Shown here: positions 39,435 through 47,713 of the stretch, one piece after another
Position numbering within the stretch: position 1 is the first letter of the stretch
Layout of the letters: each line of letters starts with the position of its first letter
Source of the DNA: Betaproteobacteria bacterium
Lineage (GTDB): Bacteria; Pseudomonadota; Gammaproteobacteria; Burkholderiales; Usitatibacteraceae
Length of the DNA stretch: 64,000 nucleotides
Assembly (NCBI GenBank): GCA_016720925.1
Contig: JADKJR010000019.1
Location: 80,974-144,973 of the forward strand
Direction: 5' to 3'
Translations under genes and position numbers: made by a program
The notes under the pieces: model-generated
The model's database searches: none
What the model saw: the letters and a program-made list of their open reading frames with translations, nothing else
Told to the model about the DNA's origin: nothing

Positions 39435-39917
39435 CTACCCAAACAACACGAATGCAGGCTTTGCCAGCATCAGCCAAATGATAGCAAGCACCGACACGAA
39501 CGCCGGAATACCAAGCACGAACCAATTGCGGAAAAGTGTATGGTAGGCAGGCGGCAGCGGCGTACCATCGCGCGCCGCGGCAATTGCAATATTGCGCATG
39601 CGAATTTGTAACCCGACCACCGGTAGCCAGCAGCATCCTGTGATCACGTAAAGAATGAGCGACAACGCGAGCCAACCTTGTGTCAGCGGCCAACCCAGGC
39701 CGCGTGCCAGCAGGTACCCCGTTACGGGTTGCACGACGACTGCGGAGGCTGTGAATACAAAATCCGCGACCACCACCACACGGGCAGTGTGGGCAATCAG
39801 AACCGCATCACGCGTGCGGTCGGCCATCATCATGAAGAAGGCGATGCCAGCGCCCGTGCCGAGCAGCATCGTTGCACCAATGACGTGTAACCATCGCAGC
39901 AGTTCGATGGACGTCAT
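39435..39917 (-). CDS. DUF2269 family membrane protein
   Basis: 160 residues from ATG 39917 with four membrane helices. The N-terminal MTSIELLRWLHVIGATMLLG is typical of the DUF2269 family, whose members often accompany short-chain dehydrogenase/DoxX-type proteins. Its ATG overlaps the TGA of the upstream gene (TGATG), so translation is probably coupled. Function unknown; the helix with WLHVIGA suggests a haem- or quinone-linked membrane role, which is inference. A broken copy of its 3' end lies at 38.5 kb. Confidence 0.8.
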   Translation of the reverse strand: MTSIELLRWLHVIGATMLLGTGAGIAFFMMMADRTRDAVLIAHTARVVVVADFVFTASAVVVQPVTGYLLARGLGWPLTQGWLALSLILYVITGCCWLPVVGLQIRMRNIAIAAARDGTPLPPAYHTLFRNWFVLGIPAFVSVLAIIWLMLAKPAFVLFG

Positions 39918-41215
39918 CACCGCTCCTCCAGCAGCACCAAGGTAACCAAGGCCAGGACAATTGACGGCAGCACCTTGACGAACGGCCCGAGCGGATCGCC
40001 CCATAGCGCTGGCGTCAGCATACTGCCCGCCACGAGGTAACCCAAAGAGATCGCAACCATTCCAACGCACGCCCTCTTCGCAAGCGGTCGAACGAGAATT
40101 GAGAGGCCAAGGAGAATGTCTATCGTCGCGCCCGCGATCACCAGAAACTTTGCCGATGATATTGAAAGCACATCGGCTGGCAATACCGCCGCGGCACGTT
40201 CGATATCGAACAATCCGATCGTTCCCGAAAGCACCCAGAAAATTGAGAGGGTCGCGACCATGACCGGCATCAACAAGTACAGCCTTGCAAACCATCGTTC
40301 CTGAAGCGTTGCCGGCATCGCGTCCAGTGATTGCTCCATGGATAGCAGGTTGCCGCCGCGCAACTGCCGCACCTGGGACGCCTCACCAATGACGTTGTCC
40401 TGCAACGCAAGCAGCGCGTTCGACCGCAACGGCGACCGCCAGCCGAGGTAACCGAGCGCATCCGCCACCAGCGCCACGGGCGCCAGCGTCCATTGGGGCA
40501 GCGCGATCTCGACAACGGGTTGTGACGCGCCCAGCCAGAGCCGGAAATGTCCAACAACTTCACGCAAGGAGTGCGATTCGGCTTCCACCAGATCAATGTC
40601 GGTACCGCTGGCGAGTCTGCCCTCGACGGCATCGCGGACAAACGCGCAAACATCGCTTATCGCCACCGTCTGGATGCGCGCATCCGCCAGCGCGAGCGGG
40701 CTCACCAAAGGGAATGCCGCCAGCATGCGAATCAATGCCGAACCCCCGTAGGCGTTGGGCGCCAGCACCAGCCCCGGCCGGAGAATGATCCAGTCAATCC
40801 TGCTTTCGCGAATGACTGCATCGCCGCGCGCCTTGCTGCGCATGAATTCGCTGGATGCTTCGGCCGTTGCCCCCGGCGCGGAAATCTGGACGACGCGCGA
40901 GACATTGGCGGCTTCACATGCGCGCATGAGTGCTGTGATGCTGGTGTGATGAATCGCGGCGAGGTTATCCTTCGCGCCATCTTGCAGCGCACCCGCCGCA
41001 TTGACGACGACTTCCACACCATCGAGCAAAGGCCTCCACTTATCCGCGAGTTGCAGCCTTGCAATATCTGTCTGCGCCCAATGGATGCGCGGAAAAACGC
41101 GCATGCCCTGCCGCGCAGAGCGCCCCACGCCAATCACTTCATGCCCCGCTTCGTGCAGCGTGCGGACAATCGCCAGGCCAATCAGGCCATAGCCGCCAAG
41201 TACGAGGACTCGCAA
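39917..41215 (-). CDS. NAD(P)-dependent SDR/epimerase fused to a DoxX-like membrane domain
   Basis: 432 residues. The N-terminal 290 residues are an atypical/extended SDR with the Rossmann motif VLGGYGLIGLAIV at the very start and IDWIILRPGLVLAPNAYGG. The C-terminal 130 residues hold four membrane helices of DoxX type (ISSAKFLVIAGATIDILLGL). This two-part protein is known in proteobacteria and is usually paired with DUF2269, as here through a TGATG overlap. The likely role is membrane-bound redox chemistry; the substrate is unknown. Confidence 0.85.
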   Translation of the reverse strand: MRVLVLGGYGLIGLAIVRTLHEAGHEVIGVGRSARQGMRVFPRIHWAQTDIARLQLADKWRPLLDGVEVVVNAAGALQDGAKDNLAAIHHTSITALMRACEAANVSRVVQISAPGATAEASSEFMRSKARGDAVIRESRIDWIILRPGLVLAPNAYGGSALIRMLAAFPLVSPLALADARIQTVAISDVCAFVRDAVEGRLASGTDIDLVEAESHSLREVVGHFRLWLGASQPVVEIALPQWTLAPVALVADALGYLGWRSPLRSNALLALQDNVIGEASQVRQLRGGNLLSMEQSLDAMPATLQERWFARLYLLMPVMVATLSIFWVLSGTIGLFDIERAAAVLPADVLSISSAKFLVIAGATIDILLGLSILVRPLAKRACVGMVAISLGYLVAGSMLTPALWGDPLGPFVKVLPSIVLALVTLVLLEER

Positions 41216-41239
41216 TCAAAACTCCATTATGGCTAATTG

Positions 41240-41305
41240 AAACTCAAGCACCGGCGCGGGTTTCCAGGCTTTTTATGGCTGGAAGGCTCGTGGATGCTAG
41301 TGTTT
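41240..41305 (+). repeat. R1 repeat copy 8
   Basis: From AAACTCAAGCACCGGCGCGG to GTGGATGCTAGTGTTTT, starting 25 bp upstream of the SDR start codon. Left boundary of the repeat-dense 41-52 kb zone. Confidence 0.85.
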
Positions 41306-41435
41306 TTCACATTGTCGCTCGCACACTTGGGCCTGCTGCTTTGGCCTGGCACATATCGGCAGCGCTTGGAACAATAAAACCAGCCCAACGACCATGCTTC
41401 GTGCTGGACACGCTCCATCAACCCGAGGACCGGTT

Positions 41436-41915
41436 TCAGCCCCGCCGTGCGGCCTCGATCGCGGCAATGTCGATATTCTTCATGGTCATCATCGCGTCAA
41501 ACGCGCGCTTGGCCGCGGCCCGATCGGGGTCGGTTATTGCCGTGATGAGCGCGCGCGGGGTGATCTGCCACGACAATCCCCACTTGTCCTTGCACCAGCC
41601 GCACGCGCTTTCCTGGCCGCCATTGCTGACGATGGCGTTCCACAGGCGGTCGGTTTCGGCCTGGTCATCGGTCGCGATTTGAAACGAGAAAGCCTCGCTC
41701 TGCTTGAACTGCGGGCCGCCGTTCAGCCCGATGCAAGGAATGCCGGCGACCGTGAACTCAACCGTCAGGACATCGCCCTGCTTGCCGTCGGGGTAGTCGC
41801 CCGGCGCGCGTATGACGGCGCCGACAGCGCTGTCGGGAAATGTTTTCGCATAGAAGTTTGCGGCGTCAACAGCGCCGCCCTCGTACCACAGACAGATTGT
41901 GTTCTTGCTTGTCAT
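41436..41915 (-). CDS. VOC-fold PhnB-like protein
   Basis: 159 residues from ATG 41915, with CAGGAG upstream; a longer frame reaches 42005. The sequence NTICLWYEGGAVDAANFYAKTFPDS, seen in two parts, with FSFQIATDDQAETDRLWNAI and ACGWCKDKWGLSWQITP, is that of the 3-demethylubiquinone-9 methyltransferase-like (PhnB) group of the vicinal oxygen chelate superfamily. Despite the family name, methyltransferase activity is not expected. It fills the interval between R1 copies 8 and 9. Confidence 0.85.
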   Translation of the reverse strand: MTSKNTICLWYEGGAVDAANFYAKTFPDSAVGAVIRAPGDYPDGKQGDVLTVEFTVAGIPCIGLNGGPQFKQSEAFSFQIATDDQAETDRLWNAIVSNGGQESACGWCKDKWGLSWQITPRALITAITDPDRAAAKRAFDAMMTMKNIDIAAIEAARRG

Positions 41916-42051
41916 CTCGTGTCTCCTGAAAAGTTGAGCAACCGTCATCCGCCATCGTTCAAACCAACCCGCAATCCACGCGGCGAGAGTCGTAGTACTT
42001 GTCATCTCAAATCAATGGTAACTCTGACGCCAAACGTTGTTCGTAACCTGC

Positions 42052-42117
42052 AAACTCCAGGACAAGTAAGGCTTTCCGGGTACTTTCAGCCTGGGAGGCG
42101 CGTGGATACTTGCGTTT
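42052..42117 (+). repeat. R1 repeat copy 9 (left arm diverged)
   Basis: AAACTCCAGGACAAGTAAGG at the left; the right half CAGCCTGGGAGGCGCGTGG is at consensus. 66 bp, between the VOC gene and the next minus-strand gene. Confidence 0.75.
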
Positions 42118-42144
42118 CTGAAGAAAATAGAGCCCCGCGCAGGA

Positions 42145-42828
42145 TCATTCAAAAAGTAACTTGGAAATCTTTAGTCTCACGCGTCGATCATTCACCAATG
42201 CCACCGCCCATTCGCGTGTGAGATCGGATGTCTCCTGGAATCCCAGCCCTTCCGCAATTCGCATCGTTGTTCGTACTCGATCACAGTAGATGCGAGTGAA
42301 GGCTTCAAGTCGAGGCGCCTTGGTTGGTGGCAATCTGCGATGCCTGACTACGTCATCGTTCAAATCCTCGCTGAACTGCAGTAGTCCGCTTTCAGGCGCC
42401 GGCCAGTAGCGACGCGCCATTTCGAAGTCATTTGCCAAGACGATTGCATCAATTGCGAGATCTCCACATTGCTTGGTGAGCGCCGGTGCATTTGACTCGA
42501 GTTGTTTCATCAACAAATATGTCGCGTGCACTTCACCAAGGGCGCGATTGATCGATTCAACATCATGAAATAAACCTCGAGTGCCCTTGCCCGCAATCAG
42601 CAGGCGTGTCTTCCTGTCGCGAATCGCGATGAGTTTGCGTCTTGCCGGCGGATAAACTTCCGCGAGGTCGATCCAATATCCCAGTGCAAATGAGAGCCGA
42701 ACACCGTATTGGGCCGGCTCATGCTTGAGCGCGTTGTTGTGATACCAGACGTATTCGCGCAATGCGTCTGCATGCCGACCGGCAAATGCAGCTTCACGTG
42801 CGTGGCTCAAGCGATCGCTGACGTTCAA
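42145..42828 (-). CDS. Hypothetical protein
   Basis: 227 residues, mostly helical, no signal peptide or membrane helix. The start (SHAREAAFAGRHADALREYVWYHNNA) resembles a single TPR-like helical pair, and the rest contains LAIDAIVLANDFEMARRYW. I do not recognise a family. It ends 28 bases from R1 copy 9. Confidence 0.6.
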   Translation of the reverse strand: MNVSDRLSHAREAAFAGRHADALREYVWYHNNALKHEPAQYGVRLSFALGYWIDLAEVYPPARRKLIAIRDRKTRLLIAGKGTRGLFHDVESINRALGEVHATYLLMKQLESNAPALTKQCGDLAIDAIVLANDFEMARRYWPAPESGLLQFSEDLNDDVVRHRRLPPTKAPRLEAFTRIYCDRVRTTMRIAEGLGFQETSDLTREWAVALVNDRRVRLKISKLLFE

Positions 42829-42876
42829 TGGTTTCTCAATTGACTATTAAAATTGGCGTGAACAAACGGAACAAAC

Positions 42877-42919
42877 GGGTCAGGGTGAATAGTTTCGCGA
42901 AACAATTGACGCGGACCCC
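42877..42919 (+). repeat. REP-like inverted repeat (R3-related)
   Basis: Outer arms GGGTCAGGGTGAAT and ATTGACGCGGACCCC pair imperfectly around a perfect GTTTCGCGAAAC palindrome (42892-42903). The GGGTC...GACCCC ends resemble the palindromes at 45.9, 46.5, 49.9 and 50.2 kb. Confidence 0.5.
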
Positions 42920-42932
42920 TTATCACGCACAT

Positions 42933-43370
42933 TCATTTTGCAACGAGGTATGCGCCAATCAGTAGCGCAATTACACCAGCGATGCGGGTCAAATCAATTG
43001 CCTTGGTCGATACGCCAAGCAGTCCGAAGTGATCGATAAGAACTCCAACCATGAGCTGACCCACGATGATAAGTGTGATCATCATTGTGGCGCCCAATCG
43101 GGGAAGCGTGACGTTGATGCTTTGATACAGGATCAAGCCGAAAATCCCGGCGGCCAGCATGTACCAGGGCAGATTCACAGCTTCCCGAATATTTTCGCCC
43201 TTTCGGTAAACCAGCCACACCGCCGAGAAAAGCAAACCACTCAAGTGCACCACAAAGCTGCTTGCGGTACCCCCGATTCGCTGGCCCATCGCGCCCGCAA
43301 TTGGCGCCTGAAGTCCAACCGCGGCACCACCGGCAACACCAATCAGCAAGGTCAGCATGTATTCAATCAT
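42933..43370 (-). CDS. DMT family transporter, YdcZ/DUF606 type
   Basis: 145 residues with four or five membrane helices, the half-size YdcZ (DUF606) branch of the drug/metabolite transporter superfamily. It begins MLTLLIGVAGGAAVGLQAPI and contains LPRLGATMMITLIIVGQLM and a C-terminal GVIALLIGAYLVAK. Such short proteins work as dimers. Substrate unknown. REP-like sequence lies just downstream. Confidence 0.85.
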   Translation of the reverse strand: MIEYMLTLLIGVAGGAAVGLQAPIAGAMGQRIGGTASSFVVHLSGLLFSAVWLVYRKGENIREAVNLPWYMLAAGIFGLILYQSINVTLPRLGATMMITLIIVGQLMVGVLIDHFGLLGVSTKAIDLTRIAGVIALLIGAYLVAK

Positions 43371-43492
43371 TCATCACCTCTTACGCGGCTACACAGTTTC
43401 GATCAACTACAATTTCGCAAAAAATCAACGGGCCAGGGTGGACTGTCCCCGAATATTCCCTGTTGCTTTCTTCGATCAGCGATGAATCACCG

Positions 43493-44218
43493 CTACCAGC
43501 GCGGCTTTTGCCAGTACGTCACGTAGCATTCGCCATCGAGACAAAGCATGGGGTCGCGAGTTTTTTGATGATTGCGTTTTTCCAGGGGGTAGGTGTTGGT
43601 CTTGCCGCTGTTGGATTGGGTAGTGATGCTATTGGCAGTGGCGCTCCAGCGGCCCGCATCGCCACTGCTGGAGGACGTGCCGCCCCACGCACCCGGCGCG
43701 TAAGCCGACATGCTGCCCGACGAGGTGTAGACATAAGTGCCGTTACCGCGCAGCTCGAAGCAGGATGAGCGCTGCGAGCCGCCTCCGGCGTTGGCGGTGA
43801 ACGTCGATGCCTGACACCATTTGCCGACCAGTTCAGGAAGCACGCCGCCGGCAACATTTCTGTTCGCGCTTTGCGCGGGCGCTTGCGACCCTGCAGCCGC
43901 ACCCGCCCCTGCATTTCCGGCCGAACCCTTGTTCATTACCAGTAACCCGGGCAGGTCGCCGCCGCCGATCAACAATTGGCCGCTGCGCAATTCATATGAA
44001 TACGCGATGACCTGTCCCCTGCGCTCGATGAAGATCGTGCGTCCGGCCAACTGGTAGCGCATGGGCACACCGTCGATATTGCCGCCACCTTTGCCGTCGA
44101 CGGTCATTGAAATCGTCGTACCCTGAATCTCGCCGGACCACTGCCCGGTCAGCGCAGGATTCGCCCAGGCGAGAAAGGACGACAAACAAAAAACAATTGC
44201 AAGCGTGAGTCTAGACAT
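43493..44218 (-). CDS. Exported hypothetical protein
   Basis: 241 residues from ATG 44218 with a signal peptide (LTLAIVFCLSSFLAWA). The first half is beta-rich and glycine-rich (LTGQWSGEIQGTTISMTVDG); an Ala/Gly linker follows (GSAGNAGAGAAAGSQAPAQ), then a domain with four cysteines (GKWCQAS, SSCFELRG, MLCLDGECYVTYWQK). Both halves look like lipocalin-like or 'effect on cell surface' small domains but I cannot name a family. Confidence 0.62.
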   Translation of the reverse strand: MSRLTLAIVFCLSSFLAWANPALTGQWSGEIQGTTISMTVDGKGGGNIDGVPMRYQLAGRTIFIERRGQVIAYSYELRSGQLLIGGGDLPGLLVMNKGSAGNAGAGAAAGSQAPAQSANRNVAGGVLPELVGKWCQASTFTANAGGGSQRSSCFELRGNGTYVYTSSGSMSAYAPGAWGGTSSSSGDAGRWSATANSITTQSNSGKTNTYPLEKRNHQKTRDPMLCLDGECYVTYWQKPRW

Positions 44219-44251
44219 GACGATTTCCGGCGTGATGGATTTCAGACGGTG

Positions 44252-44297
44252 AAACTCTAGCACTGGTGAGATGTTTCAGGCATTTTCGCGAGTTAAA
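44252..44297 (+). repeat. R1 repeat copy 10 (left half only)
   Basis: AAACTCTAGCACTGGTGAG and the inner TTTCAGGCATTTTCG are present; the right arm is missing. It lies upstream of the exported hypothetical gene. Confidence 0.7.
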
Positions 44298-44385
44298 CAA
44301 CGAGTCCCGACACTTTCTTGGTGAATTTAGGGGTGAGGAGTGAAGCCGCGGTACCCTTTTTTTTCTGACGCGAAAGGAGACCGAA

Positions 44386-44574
44386 ATGAGTGGCACACAC
44401 CTCACCTTGGAGGAAAGATACCTGATTCACAGCGCGATGTTGGGAGGAATGAGTCCGACGCGGATTGCGCGTCAGTTGAAGCGTGACCGTTCAATGATTT
44501 ACGACGAGCTCAAGCGCGGTCGGGACGGTCGGGGTCAATATTGCCCGCATGTTGCCGAAGTCAACAGAAATGCG
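44386..44574 (+). pseudogene. Truncated IS30-type transposase N-terminal HTH
   Basis: ATG 44386 behind GAAAGGAGA encodes about 60 residues with the helix-turn-helix of IS30-family transposases (LTLEERYLIHSAMLGGMSPT, RIARQLKRDRSMIYDELKRG). Similarity is lost near 44560, where REP-like sequence begins (GGTCAATATTGCCCGC, also at 45.9 kb, and GAGCCTGACCCC). The frame then runs antisense into the next gene. No catalytic DDE part remains, so it is a remnant, or possibly a small stand-alone DNA-binding protein. Confidence 0.55.
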
Positions 44575-44614
44575 AGCCTGACCCCTTATCGCGGTGAGTG
44601 CTTGACTTTTGACG

Positions 44615-45736
44615 TCACACTCCAGGCGGCGGATCCGCTTCGCCGCGCGCCTGGTGCCATAGCCGTTCGATGGCCGCCGCGAGTACGAAGCTGGAAAAGG
44701 CTGCCTGGCGGCCTTTGTCGTCGCCGGCAAATTTTTCTTTCCACTCGTCGAGCGTCACCCGCTTTTTCGTTTCCTCCAGCGTGGCACCGTCGGCCACGGC
44801 TGCTTTGACTTCCTTGACCAGCACCGCGACGAGGGCGCGCACCGATCGTAGCGCGGTGCGGTCGCGCTGCAAAGGGCCGTGGCCGGGCAGGATGATGTCG
44901 GCGTCCAGCGAGTCGAGCCTGCCGAGAGTTTCCACCCAGTGCTCGTAATAGGAACCGAAGGCAAACGGAATCGGCAACACAAACAGGTCACCCGATGCGA
45001 CGATGCGCTCCTTCGGCAGAAACACCACGATGTCGCCACGCGTGTTCCCGAGGCCCAGCCAGATCAGCTCGATGCGTCGCTCGCCGCGCGTCAGGACCAT
45101 CTTGTCGGCAATGGTGAGGGTGGGCGCGGCCTCGCGCAGGTCCTTGAATTTCGGCAGGTCCGCGCGCAGAAAAGCCACCAGGTCCACGACCCGCTTCATG
45201 CGCTCGGCGTCGATGGGCTTGCCGGTGTCGTCCATATTGGTATCGCGCCAGCGTTCGTATTTGGCCAGGGCCGACTCCATGTCCGCCCTTGACTTCGGCC
45301 GCGCGGCATAGGTGCGCTCGATAATGTCGGTGCGCGTGTCGCGGTGGCTGATGATCTCGGCACCGGGCCAGAGCGCCAGAAAGGCCGAATTACCGCCGTG
45401 ATGGTCGTCGTGCCAGTGGGTGTTGATCACGTAGCGCACCGGCAGCGGCGTGAGCTTCTTCAGTTCTTTCGCCATCAGCTCCCCTGTCTGTGCGAAGAAA
45501 CCGGTGTCCACAACGACCACGTCGGCCGCATTGATGATGAACAGGGCGTTGCCCTCGATGGGGTTCTCCAGCGGGTTCTTCCACAGAAAAGCATGCACGC
45601 CTTCGGCGAGCTTCACGACCTCGTATTGTTTTTCCGCGCGCGGCGCCTGCGCCAGACTCGACGTCGACGCGAGTCCCACAACGAGGCAGGACAGGGCCGC
45701 CCGTACGAACAAGCGGAAGGAAGTCAGGGCCATCAT
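44615..45736 (-). CDS. Exported MBL-fold metallo-hydrolase
   Basis: 373 residues with a signal peptide (ALSCLVVGLASTSSLAQ). The zinc motif HxHxDH is present as THWHDDHHGG (H107, H109, D111, H112), and later IVASGDLF and ILPGHGP supply further ligands. It belongs to the periplasmic metallo-beta-lactamase superfamily near the quinoprotein-relay/SoxH-like and class B groups; antibiotic hydrolysis cannot be assumed. A helical C-terminal tail of about 75 residues follows the domain. Confidence 0.87.
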   Translation of the reverse strand: MMALTSFRLFVRAALSCLVVGLASTSSLAQAPRAEKQYEVVKLAEGVHAFLWKNPLENPIEGNALFIINAADVVVVDTGFFAQTGELMAKELKKLTPLPVRYVINTHWHDDHHGGNSAFLALWPGAEIISHRDTRTDIIERTYAARPKSRADMESALAKYERWRDTNMDDTGKPIDAERMKRVVDLVAFLRADLPKFKDLREAAPTLTIADKMVLTRGERRIELIWLGLGNTRGDIVVFLPKERIVASGDLFVLPIPFAFGSYYEHWVETLGRLDSLDADIILPGHGPLQRDRTALRSVRALVAVLVKEVKAAVADGATLEETKKRVTLDEWKEKFAGDDKGRQAAFSSFVLAAAIERLWHQARGEADPPPGV

Positions 45737-45900
45737 AAGACGCTCCGTGGGTGGGTATGCCGAGGCGGGGAATGAAGACTGTCACGCCCGCCGGCAACGT
45801 GCGGAAACCGAATGTGGCGGCGTGTAGCGAATGCGTTTTCGCCCTATCCTTTCGGCGTTTGCAATCGTCAGGTCCGCAAAAAAGCGCAAAACGCAAAAAA

Positions 45901-45953
45901 GGGGTCTTGGTCGATATTGCCCGCGCTCAATGAAAAATATCGACCACGGCCCC
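45901..45953 (+). repeat. R2 palindrome copy 1
   Basis: Arms GGGGTCTTGGTCGATATT and AATATCGACCACGGCCCC pair at 16 of 18 positions around a 17-base loop, preceded by A6. Near-identical arms recur at 46.5 and 50.2 kb. Confidence 0.8.
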
Positions 45954-45992
45954 TTTGATCTCTTAGCCCCTTTGATCTCTTATCGAAGCCGC

Positions 45993-46487
45993 CTACTTGC
46001 CAAGCCGCGTGAAGCGGAAGGTCCGTACGAAGGGCATGCCGTCATCGCCGACGTTGACAGCGGATTCGATCATCTCCCGCCCGTCCGCCGAAACCGAATA
46101 GACGCGGGTCGACCCCGGGCGTTTATCCTTTGCCAGGCCCATCACCAAGATATTGGGCGCGGGAGCGCTAACCGCAACACTATCGGCTTCAAGCTGGTCG
46201 CCTTCTATTTTCACCGCCTGGCCATCGCGCGTGTAGTGCGAAACCATGTGTCTGACACTGCCGTCCTTGCCAACAATATCGATTGAGGTCTGCCACTTGC
46301 CCTGCCCAACGTCGGCAAAAGTGTACGTCACGCTTTGTGGTGGGGTTCCGTATGTAACTGGCATTTTCGTCAGGTCCAGCGCCCAGGCTCCGAGCAGCGG
46401 TGAGCGCGGATTGTGCACCGGGCCCGCAGAGGCGAGCATGGACAGACAGAGACAGGCAAGGGCAGCGGTTGCGAATTTCCATTTCAT
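45993..46487 (-). CDS. Exported hypothetical protein (lipocalin-like)
   Basis: 164 residues from ATG 46487, signal peptide TAALACLCLSMLASAGPVH. A single beta-rich domain: LLGAWALDLTKMPVTYGTPP, VTYTFADVGQGKWQTSIDI and the C-terminal MPFVRTFRFTRLGK. The pattern is like small lipocalin-type exported proteins with no known function. R2 palindromes lie on both sides of the gene. Confidence 0.62.
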   Translation of the reverse strand: MKWKFATAALACLCLSMLASAGPVHNPRSPLLGAWALDLTKMPVTYGTPPQSVTYTFADVGQGKWQTSIDIVGKDGSVRHMVSHYTRDGQAVKIEGDQLEADSVAVSAPAPNILVMGLAKDKRPGSTRVYSVSADGREMIESAVNVGDDGMPFVRTFRFTRLGK

Positions 46488-46542
46488 ATCGGTTTCTCCA
46501 AAAAAGTGACAGAAAGTTAAACAAAGAGTAGCAGCCATCAAT

Positions 46543-46594
46543 GGGACCGTGGTCGATATTTCCTGACTCCCGCGCAAATATCGACCACGGCCCC
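46543..46594 (+). repeat. R2 palindrome copy 2
   Basis: GGGACCGTGGTCGATATT and AATATCGACCACGGCCCC, 17 of 18 positions complementary, 16-base loop. It directly abuts a half copy of R1 (46607-46656). Confidence 0.8.
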
Positions 46595-46606
46595 TTTTTC
46601 TATTTA

Positions 46607-46656
46607 AGGCGCTTCAGGCATTTTTTGGCCCTGGAGGCCCGTGGATGCCAGGGTTT
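46607..46656 (+). repeat. R1 repeat copy 11 (right half)
   Basis: Begins at GCGCTTCAGGCATTTTTTGG and ends GTGGATGCCAGGGTTT. The left arm is missing and the R2 palindrome sits in its place, 12 bp away. Confidence 0.75.
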
Positions 46657-46873
46657 GGAAAGCCTGTTGGTGTCTCACCCTCATGGCACGGTTCACGGCG
46701 CAGCGCACCTCGCTCCTCCGGTCTGGCGGGCGAAGCCCGCAAGGTGCCTTTCAATCGCGCCTCCTGAACTGTCATTCGCGCCGCGTGCCTGCCATCCGTC
46801 GCAATATCGACGCCGCCACCGGAACAGGCGGTCAATATGTCGGCAAGCAATACGACCGCAAAGGAGAGCCCAA

Positions 46874-47461
46874 ATGGATTCCGCAACCAGCCTCAAGGTA
46901 CTCAAAGCCGATTTCCTCGCCACTAGCACCCAATCGATGCCCTATTCCGGCATCATTCTCTGGACCATCGCAGGAATCGCCGGCCTGTTCCTCACGGCGC
47001 AGCAGCTCGCGTATGGCGTCGCGTTCGGCAGCGGGCTCATTTTTCCGCTCGCCGTACTCATCGATAGATTACGCGGACGCAACCTGTTCGCCGGCGGCCG
47101 CGACAATCCGCTGACTGGCATGTTTCTCCAGTCGATCATCATGGTCGTGATGCTCTGGCCGCTGGTGATCATGGGTGCCGCAGGCAAGCCGCTGTTCATC
47201 GTCCTCGGTGCCGCGCTGCTGACGGGAATCATCTGGATTCCCTACGGCTGGGCAGCCGATGATCCGGTCGGCATGCGCCACGCGATGGCGCGCGCGGTGC
47301 TGTGTTACTCAGCCTACCTTTTCGTGCCGGCGTCATACAAGGGCAGCGCCATCTGCGCCGCCGTGCTGGTGTGCTATTTCTACTCGATCGCTTTTATGCA
47401 GCGCGGTGAAGCGGATCAGCGGAAGACGCCAGGAGCAGGAGTTGGAATGGTGAGGCAATAA
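46874..47461 (+). CDS. DUF7010-like membrane protein
   Basis: 195 residues, ATG 46874 with AAGGAG upstream. About six membrane helices. The start SLKVLKADFLATSTQSMPYSG is typical of a conserved family I know as DUF7010 (number to be checked), followed by hydrophobic segments and a GWAADDPVGMRHAMARAVL loop. Function unknown. It is one of the few plus-strand genes in the repeat-dense zone and lies between R1 copies 11 and 12. Confidence 0.68.
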   Translation: MDSATSLKVLKADFLATSTQSMPYSGIILWTIAGIAGLFLTAQQLAYGVAFGSGLIFPLAVLIDRLRGRNLFAGGRDNPLTGMFLQSIIMVVMLWPLVIMGAAGKPLFIVLGAALLTGIIWIPYGWAADDPVGMRHAMARAVLCYSAYLFVPASYKGSAICAAVLVCYFYSIAFMQRGEADQRKTPGAGVGMVRQ

Positions 47462-47648
47462 ATGCGTTGCGTCACCAGCGTTACCCTCAAGCCTTCCGTC
47501 GGCGGCCAGGCAATCTTTACCCAGCCACGCGACGATCCGCGCCATTTCCACGACGGTGCCTTCTTCGATCGCTGCCGCGCTAGGCACATTGACGGCCGCG
47601 ACGAAAATCGCTTTGATGAAGTTGTTCGTGTCCGCCACTATTCATTCC

Positions 47649-47678
47649 GGTCTGGGAGCCTCGTGGAGGCTGGACTTC
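47649..47678 (+). repeat. R1 repeat copy 12 (degenerate right half)
   Basis: GGTCTGGGAGCCTCGTGGAG GCTGGACTTC matches the right half of R1 (CCTGGGAGGCGCGTGGATGC) at about three quarters of positions. Eight bases later lies AATGCGAGCCTGACC, also found at 44569-44583. Confidence 0.5.
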
Positions 47679-47713
47679 GCTCGGGAATGCGAGCCTGACC
47701 ATATTATTCGTTC

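Noticed and set aside
46614..46886. Minus-strand frame with a lipoprotein-like start (LADILTACSGGG)
   Set aside because: It overlaps the ribosome site and start of the plus-strand DUF7010-like gene and runs into R1 copy 11 at its other end; probably chance.
47462..47713. Minus-strand frame (MADTNNFIKAIFVAAVNVPS...) after the DUF7010-like gene
   Set aside because: The first 60 residues look slightly coding, but the frame overlaps the plus-strand gene and has no ribosome site or recognisable domain; at most a remnant.
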